Assembly: GCA_945957495.1 (NCBI GenBank)
Contig: CAMFLG010000211.1
Coordinates: forward strand, 1-6,070
DNA length: 6,070 nucleotides
Direction of reading: 5' to 3'
DNA from: an uncultured Pseudorhodobacter sp.
GTDB taxonomy: Bacteria; Pseudomonadota; Alphaproteobacteria; Rhodobacterales; Rhodobacteraceae
This document shows, piece after piece, positions 1-5,731 of the stretch. How positions within the stretch are numbered: position 1 is the stretch's first letter; each line of letters starts with the position of its first letter. A program made the translations under genes and the position numbers. Under the pieces are notes generated by a model, which searched no databases, had not been told where the DNA came from, and saw only the letters and a list, made by a program, of their open reading frames with translations.

Positions 1-585
1 GACACGTTGGAAACCCCGGAATATGACGCCTATGATCCGTCGATCAAGGTGCCTTACGATCCGGCACTGGCGGTGGAATTGCTGACAGCCTCGGGCTATT
101 CCGTTGATAACCCGGTGAAATTCAAGATCCAGACCACAAAGGGCTTCAAGCCCAAGGATTACGAAATGATCCAGGCCATCGTGGGCATGTGGCGCAAGGT
201 GGGCATCGAGGCCGAGATCGAGGTTTACGAGATCGCCAAGCATTACGAGCTGCGCGCGGCCGATCAGCTGGCACCGGCGGCCTTCTACAACTGGGGCAAC
301 TCGGTGGGCGATCCGACAACCTCGACCGGCTTTGCGATGTTCGGCCCCAGCCCGCATTCGGTGTGGGACGGCGCGGATCTGATCGAGATGATCGGCCCGC
401 TGTGGGGCGAACCGGATGAGGCAAAACGCATCGCCGGATGGAAAGCCGTGGATGCGTTTATCGCCGAAAACGCGCTGGTGATCCCGCTGTTGCAATATGT
501 GCAACCGATTCTGGCCGCACCCGGCGTGGTCGTGGTGCCGCACGCCTCGGGCGCGCTGCTGCCCGCGTTGATGACGCGCGCATAA
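1..585 (+). CDS. ABC transporter solute-binding protein, family 5 (DppA/OppA-like), C-terminal part
   Basis: This is the last 194 codons of a periplasmic binding protein of the SBP_bac_5 family, which captures solute outside the inner membrane and delivers it to an Opp/Dpp-type permease. The reading frame is open from base 1, so the gene starts upstream; family members usually have about 500-550 residues, so roughly 60% is missing, including any signal peptide. Family hallmarks are visible: a YDPALAVELLTASGY segment (about residues 18-32, like the YDPxKAKxLLxxAGY motif), a MIQAIVGMWRKVGIEAEI helix-strand (about 57-74), a NWGNSVGDP turn (about 97-105), and a final AENALVIPLLQ stretch. The four genes downstream encode the matching permeases and ATPases in the usual order. 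The family takes up peptides, but also nickel, opines and some oligosaccharides, and the ligand cannot be read from this fragment. Confidence 0.93.
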   Translation, partial: DTLETPEYDAYDPSIKVPYDPALAVELLTASGYSVDNPVKFKIQTTKGFKPKDYEMIQAIVGMWRKVGIEAEIEVYEIAKHYELRAADQLAPAAFYNWGNSVGDPTTSTGFAMFGPSPHSVWDGADLIEMIGPLWGEPDEAKRIAGWKAVDAFIAENALVIPLLQYVQPILAAPGVVVVPHASGALLPALMTRA

Positions 586-598
586 GCTTCTGCGGCAG

Positions 599-650
599 GA
601 CCGGGGGTTTCACACCCCCGGACCCCCGTGGAGTATTTCGGCCAGTATGA
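599..650 (+). repeat. Probable Rhodobacteraceae intergenic repeat element (hairpin plus GGAGTATTT tail)
   Basis: The hairpin is followed by a second C run and by GTGGAGTATTT (628-638), then GGCCAG (640-645) and TGAA (648-651). From memory, a GC hairpin followed by CCCCGGAGTATTT..GGCCAGATGAA occurs very often in intergenic regions of Roseobacter-group and Rhodobacter-group genomes, typically just after stop codons. Only one copy lies in this window, so the repeat status is recalled rather than shown. The copy departs slightly from the form I remember (GTATGAA in place of GATGAA). Confidence 0.5.
601..621 (+). terminator. GC-rich hairpin between binding-protein and permease genes
   Basis: A perfect 8-bp stem, CCGGGGGT (601-608) with ACCCCCGG (614-621), closes a 5-base TTCAC loop, 15 bases after the binding-protein stop codon. 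No run of T follows directly, so it is not a textbook intrinsic terminator. At this position in a binding-protein-dependent importer operon, a hairpin commonly stabilises the upstream mRNA 3' end or causes partial termination, giving more binding protein than permease. That role is inferred here from position. A second ACCCCC at 622-627 could compete for the same G run. Confidence 0.55.
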
Positions 651-675
651 ACGCCGCAAGCTGGGTTTGCGGTAT

Positions 676-681
676 GGAAGG
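676..681 (+). promoter_or_regulatory. Ribosome binding site deciding the permease start
   Basis: GGAAGG lies 9 bases before the ATG at 691. It supports that start over the in-frame GTG at 628, which falls inside the hairpin-repeat element and would add an arginine/lysine-rich leader of 21 residues. Confidence 0.7.
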
Positions 682-690
682 CGGTCTGCA

Positions 691-1701
691 ATGCAATTGC
701 TTCGGTCGGTTCTGATCCGATTGGGCACGACGGCCATTACGCTGATCGGCGTGGCGGTGATTGTGTTTTTCGTCATCCGGGTGGTGCCCGGCAATCCGAT
801 TGCGATGATGCTGCCGCCCGGGGCGACCGAGGCGGATGTGGCGCGGCTGACCGCCCTTTACGGGTTGGACAAAAGCATCCCGCAGCAGTTTCTGATCTGG
901 GTGTCGGGTGTGTTGCAGGGGGATTTCGGCACCTCGATCACCACCAAGCAGCCGGTGCTGGCGCTGATCCTCAGCCGCCTGCCCGCGACGCTGGAACTGT
1001 CGATCATGGCTTTGGTGATTGCGGTGGTCATTGGCGGCGGCATGGCGCTGACCGGCACGCGACTGCGCGGCACCAAGACAGAGGCGGTCATTGACGTATC
1101 GAACGGCATGGCGCTGTCGGTGCCGGATTTCCTGTGGGGGCTGTTCCTGATCCTGATCTTCGGGGTGCTGGTGCCGGTGTTCCACATCTCTGGCCGGGTG
1201 ACGCCGTCGCTGCAACTGCCGTTTTCCACCAATTTCTACCTGTTCGAATCCGTCTTTCGCCTGCGCTTTGATCTGTGGCTGGACATCGTCAGCCACATGT
1301 TCATGCCCGCGCTGGCGCTGGCGATCCCGCTGGCCGCGATCATCGGCCAGTTGTTGAAGCAAAGTCTGAAAGAAACCATGCATCTGGATTATGTGACGCT
1401 GGCGCGCACCAAGGGCTATTCGGAAAACCACGTCATCCTGCGCGAGGCGCTGCCGAATGCGATCCTGCCGACGCTGACGCTGGTGGGGGTGCAGTTCACC
1501 TTTCTGATCGGCGGCACGGTGATTATCGAACGGCTGTTCAGTTATGAAGGTCTGGGCAATATGGCGATTGATGCGGTGATCAACCGCGACCTGCCGCTGA
1601 TACAGGGCATCGTGATCCTGTTTGCGGTGATCTTTACGGCGGTCAATCTGGTGGTGGATCTGTGCTATGCCGCCCTGAACCCGAGGTTGCGTCATGCTTG
1701 A
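691..1701 (+). CDS. ABC transporter permease, DppB/OppB-like
   Basis: This inner-membrane subunit forms half of the translocation channel of an Opp/Dpp (PepT) family importer. The 336-residue product has the usual DppB length. It opens with a membrane helix (about 9-29) ending in the family's RVVPGNP motif (30-36), followed by the periplasmic segment with YGLDKSIPQQFLIW (57-70) and GDFGTS (77-82). Further hydrophobic segments are near 100-120, 140-163, 205-223, 262-280 and 303-325. The cytoplasmic EAA-type coupling loop, DYVTLARTKGYSENHVILRE (about 233-252), contacts an ATPase subunit and is followed by the ALPNAILP helix. The C-terminus DLCYAALNPRLRHA is typical of the family. The ATG at 691 was chosen for its Shine-Dalgarno sequence and because the first helix then begins at a normal distance. 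Its last 8 bases overlap the second permease gene, which implies coupled translation. Confidence 0.95.
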   Translation: MQLLRSVLIRLGTTAITLIGVAVIVFFVIRVVPGNPIAMMLPPGATEADVARLTALYGLDKSIPQQFLIWVSGVLQGDFGTSITTKQPVLALILSRLPATLELSIMALVIAVVIGGGMALTGTRLRGTKTEAVIDVSNGMALSVPDFLWGLFLILIFGVLVPVFHISGRVTPSLQLPFSTNFYLFESVFRLRFDLWLDIVSHMFMPALALAIPLAAIIGQLLKQSLKETMHLDYVTLARTKGYSENHVILREALPNAILPTLTLVGVQFTFLIGGTVIIERLFSYEGLGNMAIDAVINRDLPLIQGIVILFAVIFTAVNLVVDLCYAALNPRLRHA

Positions 1702-2545
1702 TGGCCGCGCCGCATTGAAGCGACGGCTGCCGCCGCGCCTGTTGTTGTCATCAATCTGGCTGGGCCTGTTGGTGATCATGGCGGTTTTCGCGCCCTATCT
1801 GGCACCAAAAGACCCGCTGGCGCAGGATCTGATGCTGGGCCGCCTGCCGCCGTTCTGGGTGAAGGGGGCGGAACCGGGGTTCTTTCTGGGCACCGACAGT
1901 CTGGGCCGCGATGTGCTGAGCCGTATTCTTTACGGATCGCGGCTTGCGCTGATGGTGGCGCTGATCGCGGGCACGCTGACCTGCCTGATCGGGGCCACGC
2001 TGGGGTTGATGGCGGGCTATCTGCGCGGCTGGGTTGATCTGCTGATCAGCCGCGGCATTGATATCTGGATGGCCTTTCCGCCGGTGCTGTTTTCCATCCT
2101 GCTGATCGCGGTGCTGGGGCCGGGGATTTCCTCGATCATCATTGCGATTGTGGTGATCGACTGGACCCGCTTTGCCCGGGTGATCCGGGCAGAGGCGATG
2201 GCGCAGGGCGCGATGGATTATGTGGCCTCGGCGCAGGTTTCGGGGCGTGGCCGGCTGTCCACCATGGTGGCGGAAATCCTGCCGAACGTGTTGCCCACCA
2301 TCGTGGTTCTGCTGACGCTGGAAATGGGCATTGCCGTGATTGTCGAGGCGATCCTGTCTTTCGTGAACCTGTCGATCTCGACCGATGATCCAACCTGGGG
2401 CGGCATGATTTCGGAAGGCCGCACGAGCATTCATCAGGCGTGGTGGGTGTTGGTGTTCCCGCTGATCACGTTGTTCCTGACCGTTCTAAGCTTTTCGCAA
2501 TTGGGCGAAGGGTTGAAGGACCGCTATGACCCGGTGCTGCGATGA
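1694..2545 (+). CDS. ABC transporter permease, DppC/OppC-like
   Basis: This is the second channel subunit of the same importer (283 residues, normal for DppC). The order is a short basic cytoplasmic N-terminus, a first membrane helix (about 17-36), the PKDPLAQD segment, then the family hallmark FLGTDSLGRDVLSRILYGSR (64-83) just before the main permease domain. Hydrophobic segments follow near 86-109, 128-155, 200-225 and 250-269. The EAA loop is DYVASAQVSGRGRLSTMVAE (175-194) followed by ILPNVLP. Typical late motifs are LSFVNL, DPTWGGMISEGR (232-243) and LGEGLKDRYDPVLR at the end. The start ATG lies inside the last codons of the preceding gene, with GAGG at 1683-1686 seven bases upstream. Its stop overlaps the next start as ATGA, so it is translationally linked on both sides. 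Confidence 0.95.
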   Translation: MLDGRAALKRRLPPRLLLSSIWLGLLVIMAVFAPYLAPKDPLAQDLMLGRLPPFWVKGAEPGFFLGTDSLGRDVLSRILYGSRLALMVALIAGTLTCLIGATLGLMAGYLRGWVDLLISRGIDIWMAFPPVLFSILLIAVLGPGISSIIIAIVVIDWTRFARVIRAEAMAQGAMDYVASAQVSGRGRLSTMVAEILPNVLPTIVVLLTLEMGIAVIVEAILSFVNLSISTDDPTWGGMISEGRTSIHQAWWVLVFPLITLFLTVLSFSQLGEGLKDRYDPVLR

Positions 2546-3414
2546 GCTATCTGTCGATAAAGGGGTTGTCGGCCCGGCTGAAAGGCACGCCGCACCGCAT
2601 TTTGCGCGATGTCTCGCTAGAGGTGTCGGCGGGCGAGGTGCGTGGGCTGGTCGGTGAAAGCGGCGCGGGCAAGTCGATGATCGGCAAGGCGATTTTGGGC
2701 ACATTGCCGGAATCGGTTGAAATCAGCGGCAGTTCGATCCTGCTGGATGGCACCGATTTGATGGGCCTTTCCGCGAAAGAACGCCGCCGCCGCATTGGCG
2801 CCAGTTGCGCCCTTATCCCGCAAGACCCGCTGACGGCGCTGAACCCCTCGCGCCGGATCGGCGGGCAGATCACCGACCGGCTGGTGGATATTCTGGGCTG
2901 GACCCGCGCCGATGCCGAGGCGCGGGCGCGCGAATTGCTGGCAGAGGTGCAGATCCCCGATCCCGAACGGGTGATGCGGTCTTATCCGCATGAATTGTCG
3001 GGCGGCATGCGCCAGCGCATCCTGATCGCCTCGGCCTTCGCGGCCGAACCCAAACTGATCGTCGCGGACGAGCCGACGACGGCGCTGGATGTGACGGTGC
3101 AAAAGCAGATCCTGAAGCTGATCGCGGCGATGCAGGCACGTCATGGCACGGCGCTGTTGTTTGTGACGCATGATCTGGGCGTGGTCAGCAAGGTCTGCCA
3201 AAGCCTTTCGGTGCTGTATGGTGGTCTGGTGGTTGAAGATACCACGGTGCGCGATTTCTTCCGCGCCCCGGCGCATCCCTATTCGCGCGCGCTGCTGGCA
3301 GCGACGCCGAAATACTCCGACCCCGACGGCAGCCTGACCCCGGTGCCCGAAGAGGTGATCCGCAACGTGCAGGCGCAAGTCAGTGCCGCAGACAGGGGGG
3401 TGGCGCATGGCTGA
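2542..3414 (+). CDS. ABC transporter ATP-binding protein, DppD/OppD-like
   Basis: This is one of two cytoplasmic ATPase subunits that power the importer. All nucleotide-binding motifs are intact: Walker A GESGAGKS (38-45), Q-loop Q94 in IPQDPLTALNP, signature LSGGM (152-156), Walker B LIVADEP (172-178), D-loop ALD (181-183) and switch histidine H210 in THDLGVV. The C-terminal Opp/Dpp mark HPYSRALLAATP (245-256) is present. The protein then ends at residue 290, where DppD/OppD proteins usually run to about 320-335 and carry a GCxFxPRC-type cysteine motif. No cysteine occurs after C219, so that motif is absent. The signature ends in M rather than Q, which is common in D-type subunits. The start overlaps the preceding stop by four bases (ATGA), and the 3' end overlaps the second ATPase gene by eight. 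Confidence 0.94.
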   Translation: MSYLSIKGLSARLKGTPHRILRDVSLEVSAGEVRGLVGESGAGKSMIGKAILGTLPESVEISGSSILLDGTDLMGLSAKERRRRIGASCALIPQDPLTALNPSRRIGGQITDRLVDILGWTRADAEARARELLAEVQIPDPERVMRSYPHELSGGMRQRILIASAFAAEPKLIVADEPTTALDVTVQKQILKLIAAMQARHGTALLFVTHDLGVVSKVCQSLSVLYGGLVVEDTTVRDFFRAPAHPYSRALLAATPKYSDPDGSLTPVPEEVIRNVQAQVSAADRGVAHG

Positions 3415-4207
3415 CCTTTACCAGATCGAAAACCTGCGCCTGTCACTGCCGGATATGACGAAAAAGCCGCTGCTGGGCCCCGCCCCGCGCATCGAAATTC
3501 TGAAGGGGCTGAATTTCTCGATCCCCAAGGGCGAGATTCTGGGCATCGTCGGTGGTTCGGGTTCGGGCAAATCCACGTTGGGCCGTGCCATGGCGCGGCT
3601 GCTGGAGCCCACCGGCGGCAGCATCCGCTTTGATGGGCAAGACATCACCCATATGACCGAGGATCAGTTGCGCCCGTTGCGCCGCCGGTTTCAGATGATC
3701 TTTCAAGATCCGATGTCCTCGCTGAACCCGCGCCACCGCGTCGGGCAGATCATCGCGGCCCCCTTGCAGTTGCACGGCTTTGACCGCCCCGCCGACCGCG
3801 CGTTGGAGGCGTTGGATCACGTTGGTCTGCCGCGCAGTTTCGCGCGGCGCTATCCGCATGAATTGTCAGGCGGTCAGCGGCAGCGCGTGGGCATCGCCCG
3901 CGCCATCGCGCTGCGGCCGGATTTCATTCTGGCGGATGAGATCGTTTCCGGCCTTGATGTCTCCAGTCAGGCGCAGGTGCTGAACCTGCTGGACTCGCTG
4001 GTGAAAGACCTTGGCCTGACGCTCGCCTTCATCAGCCATGACCTGTCGGTGATCCGCCGCCTTTGCGCCCGGGTTCTGGTGCTGCATCATGGCGTGATCG
4101 TCGAGGCGGCAGAAACCGCACGGCTGTTTGCAGCCCCCGAGGCCGACTATACCCGCGACTTGCTGGAGGCGATCCCCCTGCCCGACCCGGATCAGGTCTG
4201 GGCCTGA
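3407..4207 (+). CDS. ABC transporter ATP-binding protein, DppF/OppF-like
   Basis: This is the partner ATPase, forming a heterodimer with the DppD-like subunit. Motifs are intact: Walker A GGSGSGKS (49-56), Q-loop Q100 in IFQDPMSSLNPRH, signature LSGGQ (153-157), Walker B FILADE (173-178), D-loop SGLD (181-184) and H211 in SHDLSVI. Typical F-type features are the IEILKGLNFSIPKGE entry and SSQAQVLNLL after the D-loop. It has 266 residues against about 310-330 for many DppF/OppF proteins, and it ends soon after DYTRDLLEAIP (247-257) with no cysteine-containing tail. The ATG at 3407 is preceded by AGGGGGG (3394-3400) six bases upstream. An in-frame GTG at 3383 would add 8 residues and has a poorer context. 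It overlaps the preceding gene by eight bases and is the last gene of the transporter block. Confidence 0.94.
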   Translation: MADLYQIENLRLSLPDMTKKPLLGPAPRIEILKGLNFSIPKGEILGIVGGSGSGKSTLGRAMARLLEPTGGSIRFDGQDITHMTEDQLRPLRRRFQMIFQDPMSSLNPRHRVGQIIAAPLQLHGFDRPADRALEALDHVGLPRSFARRYPHELSGGQRQRVGIARAIALRPDFILADEIVSGLDVSSQAQVLNLLDSLVKDLGLTLAFISHDLSVIRRLCARVLVLHHGVIVEAAETARLFAAPEADYTRDLLEAIPLPDPDQVWA

Positions 4208-4214
4208 GCCTTGC

Positions 4215-4242
4215 TTGACCCTGCCCGCGCGCCGTGTCTAAT
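4215..4242 (+). promoter_or_regulatory. Candidate sigma-70-type promoter for the mutarotase-kinase pair
   Basis: TTGACC (4215-4220) and TCTAAT (4237-4242) each match the housekeeping consensus at 5 of 6 positions and are separated by 16 bases. The predicted transcript start, around 4248-4250, would leave a leader of only about 17-19 bases that contains the strong Shine-Dalgarno. The site fills the only sizeable gap between the last ATPase and the mutarotase, so these two genes may be expressed apart from the transporter. No terminator is visible before it, so readthrough from the transporter is also possible. Confidence 0.55.
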
Positions 4243-4255
4243 CTGCTGACAAAGC

Positions 4256-4261
4256 AGGAGG
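4256..4261 (+). promoter_or_regulatory. Strong ribosome binding site of the mutarotase gene
   Basis: A full AGGAGG core sits 5 bases before the ATG at 4267 and fixes that start over the in-frame GTG at 4234, which overlaps the candidate promoter. A short inverted repeat, CTGCT (4243-4247) and AGCAG (4253-4257), touches the first bases of this site. It could partly pair it in readthrough transcripts. Confidence 0.75.
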
Positions 4262-4266
4262 AACGC

Positions 4267-4722
4267 ATGCTCAAGGGAATTGATCACCGGCTGAATGCCG
4301 AAGTGCTGGGATGTCTGCGCGGCATGGGGCATGGCGATACGCTTATCCTGACCGACGTGAACTTTCCCGCCGAGTCGCTGGCCAAGCAATCGGTGCTGGG
4401 CAAGCTCTTGCGGATGGAAAACCTGACCCTGCCCGCCGCGATGGATGCAGTGCTGTCAGTGCTGCCGCTGGATACGTTCGTGGATGATTTTGCCGCAACG
4501 ATGCAGGTGGTTGGCGCCCCGGATCAGGTCTTGCCGGTGCATATCGAAATGCAGGCCGCCATTGATCGCGCCGAGGGCCGCCCGCGCCCGATGCAACGGG
4601 TGGATCGGTTCGGGTTTTACGATCTGACCAAGGGCGCATTCGCGGTGATCCAGACCGGAGAGCGCAGGCTATATGGCAACATCATGCTGCGCAAAGGCAT
4701 CATCCGGCCCGAGGAGCAGTGA
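4267..4722 (+). CDS. fucU: RbsD/FucU family sugar mutarotase, FucU-like
   Basis: Members of this family speed the interconversion of sugar anomers: FucU acts on L-fucose, and RbsD on the pyranose and furanose forms of ribose. The 151-residue product is close to FucU length (about 140). The N-terminal MLKGIDHRLNAEVLGCLRGM leads into GHGDTLILTDVNFPAES (21-37), which holds the conserved H22 and D30 of the active site. The C-terminal half has RVDRFGFYDLTKGAFAVIQT (111-130) and TGERRLYGNIMLRKGI (130-145), closely resembling the E. coli FucU ending RFAFYE..KAFAI..TGE..KYGNILLKKGV; Y136 is the likely conserved tyrosine. These C-terminal motifs favour FucU over RbsD. No transmembrane segment is visible, so it should be cytoplasmic. 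It is translationally linked to a ribokinase-like gene, so its real substrate could be ribose or another sugar rather than L-fucose. Confidence 0.88.
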   Translation: MLKGIDHRLNAEVLGCLRGMGHGDTLILTDVNFPAESLAKQSVLGKLLRMENLTLPAAMDAVLSVLPLDTFVDDFAATMQVVGAPDQVLPVHIEMQAAIDRAEGRPRPMQRVDRFGFYDLTKGAFAVIQTGERRLYGNIMLRKGIIRPEEQ

Positions 4723-5642
4723 TGAAACCCATTGTGATCCTTGGCATTTTCGTCGCCGATACCAGCTATCGCGCCGAACGCCTGCCCAAGATGGGCGAGA
4801 CGATTCTGGGCACCTCTTTCGTGCTGGGGCCGGGAGGAAAAGGATCGAACCAATCCGTCGCCGCTGCCATGGCGGGGGGGCGCGTGCATTTCATCTCGCG
4901 CCTTGGACGCGATGCCTTTGCCGATATTGCCCATGCCACCTGGGCGCGCGCGGGCGTGCATCCTGAAATCATCGAAGACCTTGACAGCTATACCGGGGCT
5001 GCGCTGATCTTCATCGAAAATGCCACCGGGAACAACGCCATCATCGTTGCAAACGGGGCGGCGGGCCGGGTTTCGGCGGCGGATGCCGAGGCGAATGCCG
5101 ATCTGATCCGCAGTGCCGCGGTGTTTGTCACCCAGCTTGAACAGCCGATCGCCGCGGCCAAACGTGGCCTTGAAATCGCCCGCGCGGCAGGCGTGACCAC
5201 CATCCTGAACCCCGCCCCTGCCGCCACGCTGGACGACGATATTCTGGCCTTGTGCGACTACCTCACCCCGAATGAGACAGAGACAGAGGCGCTGACCGGC
5301 GTGCCTGTCACTTCTGTGGCCGAGGCCGATCTGGCCGCCGCCGCCCTTTTGGCGCGGGGTGTGGGTGCGGTCGTGATCACGCTGGGCGAAAATGGCGTCT
5401 ATTACAAAGACCGCTTCCGCGCCCTGCATCAGCCGGTAATCTCTGCCGGTGCTGTGGTGGAAACCACCGGCGCGGGCGATGCGTTCAACGGCGGCTTTGC
5501 GGTGGCGCTGTCGGAAGGTCAGGATATTGCGGCGGCGCTGCGCTTTGGCTGTGCGACGGCAGGCATTTCCGTGACCCGCCCCGGCACGGCCCCTTCGATG
5601 CCGTCGCGCGCCGAGATTGAGGCTTTGCTGGCAAAACCCTGA
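4722..5642 (+). CDS. Ribokinase-like carbohydrate kinase (PfkB family)
   Basis: This 306-residue cytoplasmic kinase has normal ribokinase length (about 305-310) and would transfer phosphate from ATP to a sugar. Family motifs are all present: PGGKGSNQ (37-44, PfkB signature 1), QLE with E140, NPAPA (163-167), TPNETE (182-187), ITLGENGVYY (219-228) and ETTGAGDAFNGG (247-258, signature 2) with D253 as catalytic base. The resemblance to E. coli RbsK is strong from NPAPA to the C-terminus, including TRPGTAPSMPSRAEIEALL. Where RbsK has GSINAD near its N-terminus, with N and D contacting ribose, this protein has GIFVAD (8-13): the Asp is kept and the Asn is Val. Specificity may therefore differ from ribose. 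The ATG at 4722 overlaps the upstream stop by one base, with AGGAG (4712-4716) five bases before it. A GTG at 4719 is a less likely alternative start. Confidence 0.87.
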   Translation: MKPIVILGIFVADTSYRAERLPKMGETILGTSFVLGPGGKGSNQSVAAAMAGGRVHFISRLGRDAFADIAHATWARAGVHPEIIEDLDSYTGAALIFIENATGNNAIIVANGAAGRVSAADAEANADLIRSAAVFVTQLEQPIAAAKRGLEIARAAGVTTILNPAPAATLDDDILALCDYLTPNETETEALTGVPVTSVAEADLAAAALLARGVGAVVITLGENGVYYKDRFRALHQPVISAGAVVETTGAGDAFNGGFAVALSEGQDIAAALRFGCATAGISVTRPGTAPSMPSRAEIEALLAKP

Positions 5643-5675
5643 CGGCAGATCGCAGGGTAAGGCGAGCCAAGGTTC

Positions 5676-5704
5676 TTTCCAATCGCGCCCGCCCGCCCTA
5701 TAAC
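5676..5704 (+). promoter_or_regulatory. Candidate promoter upstream of hisB
   Basis: TATAAC (5699-5704) matches the -10 consensus at 5 of 6 positions. TTTCCA (5676-5681), 17 bases upstream, matches the -35 consensus at 4 of 6. It lies in the 89-base gap after the kinase gene and would give a leader of about 20 bases. It supports hisB as the start of a separate transcription unit. The -35 part is weak. Confidence 0.4.
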
Positions 5705-5718
5705 CCCGCCATATTCAA

Positions 5719-5722
5719 GGGG
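5719..5722 (+). promoter_or_regulatory. Ribosome binding site deciding the hisB start
   Basis: The GGGG core of AAGGGGA lies 9 bases before the ATG at 5732 but only 3 bases before the in-frame ATG at 5726. The spacing favours 5732, giving the usual MR-type HisB beginning. Confidence 0.6.
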
Positions 5723-5731
5723 ACCATGCCC

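Noticed and set aside
628..690. GTG start extending the first permease by 21 residues
   Set aside because: The GTG lies in the hairpin-repeat element, lacks a Shine-Dalgarno, and adds a basic leader not expected for DppB. ATG 691 has GGAAGG at good spacing.
610..1779. Long minus-strand open frame of 389 codons opposite the permease
   Set aside because: Its product is rich in His, Arg, Gln and Asp with no recognisable domain. It is the antisense shadow of a leucine/valine-rich membrane-protein gene in GC-rich DNA.
1751..3408. Other long minus-strand open frames opposite the second permease and first ATPase
   Set aside because: They have the same biased composition, no family motifs, and fully overlap genes with intact family signatures.
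2983..3873. Near-identical 23-base stretch in both ATPase genes (2983-3005 and 3851-3873)
   Set aside because: It encodes YPHELSGG in both paralogues. Shared ancestry of the ABC signature region explains it better than a functional DNA repeat or recent recombination.
4234..4266. GTG start extending the mutarotase by 11 residues
   Set aside because: It would overlap the -10 region of the candidate promoter, and the strong AGGAGG site points to ATG 4267. The family begins with MLKxI, as here.
5636..5658. Inverted repeat ACCCTG / CAGGGT around the kinase stop codon as a terminator
   Set aside because: The stem is only 6 bp with an 11-base loop and no following T run. It is too weak to call a terminator or operator without support.
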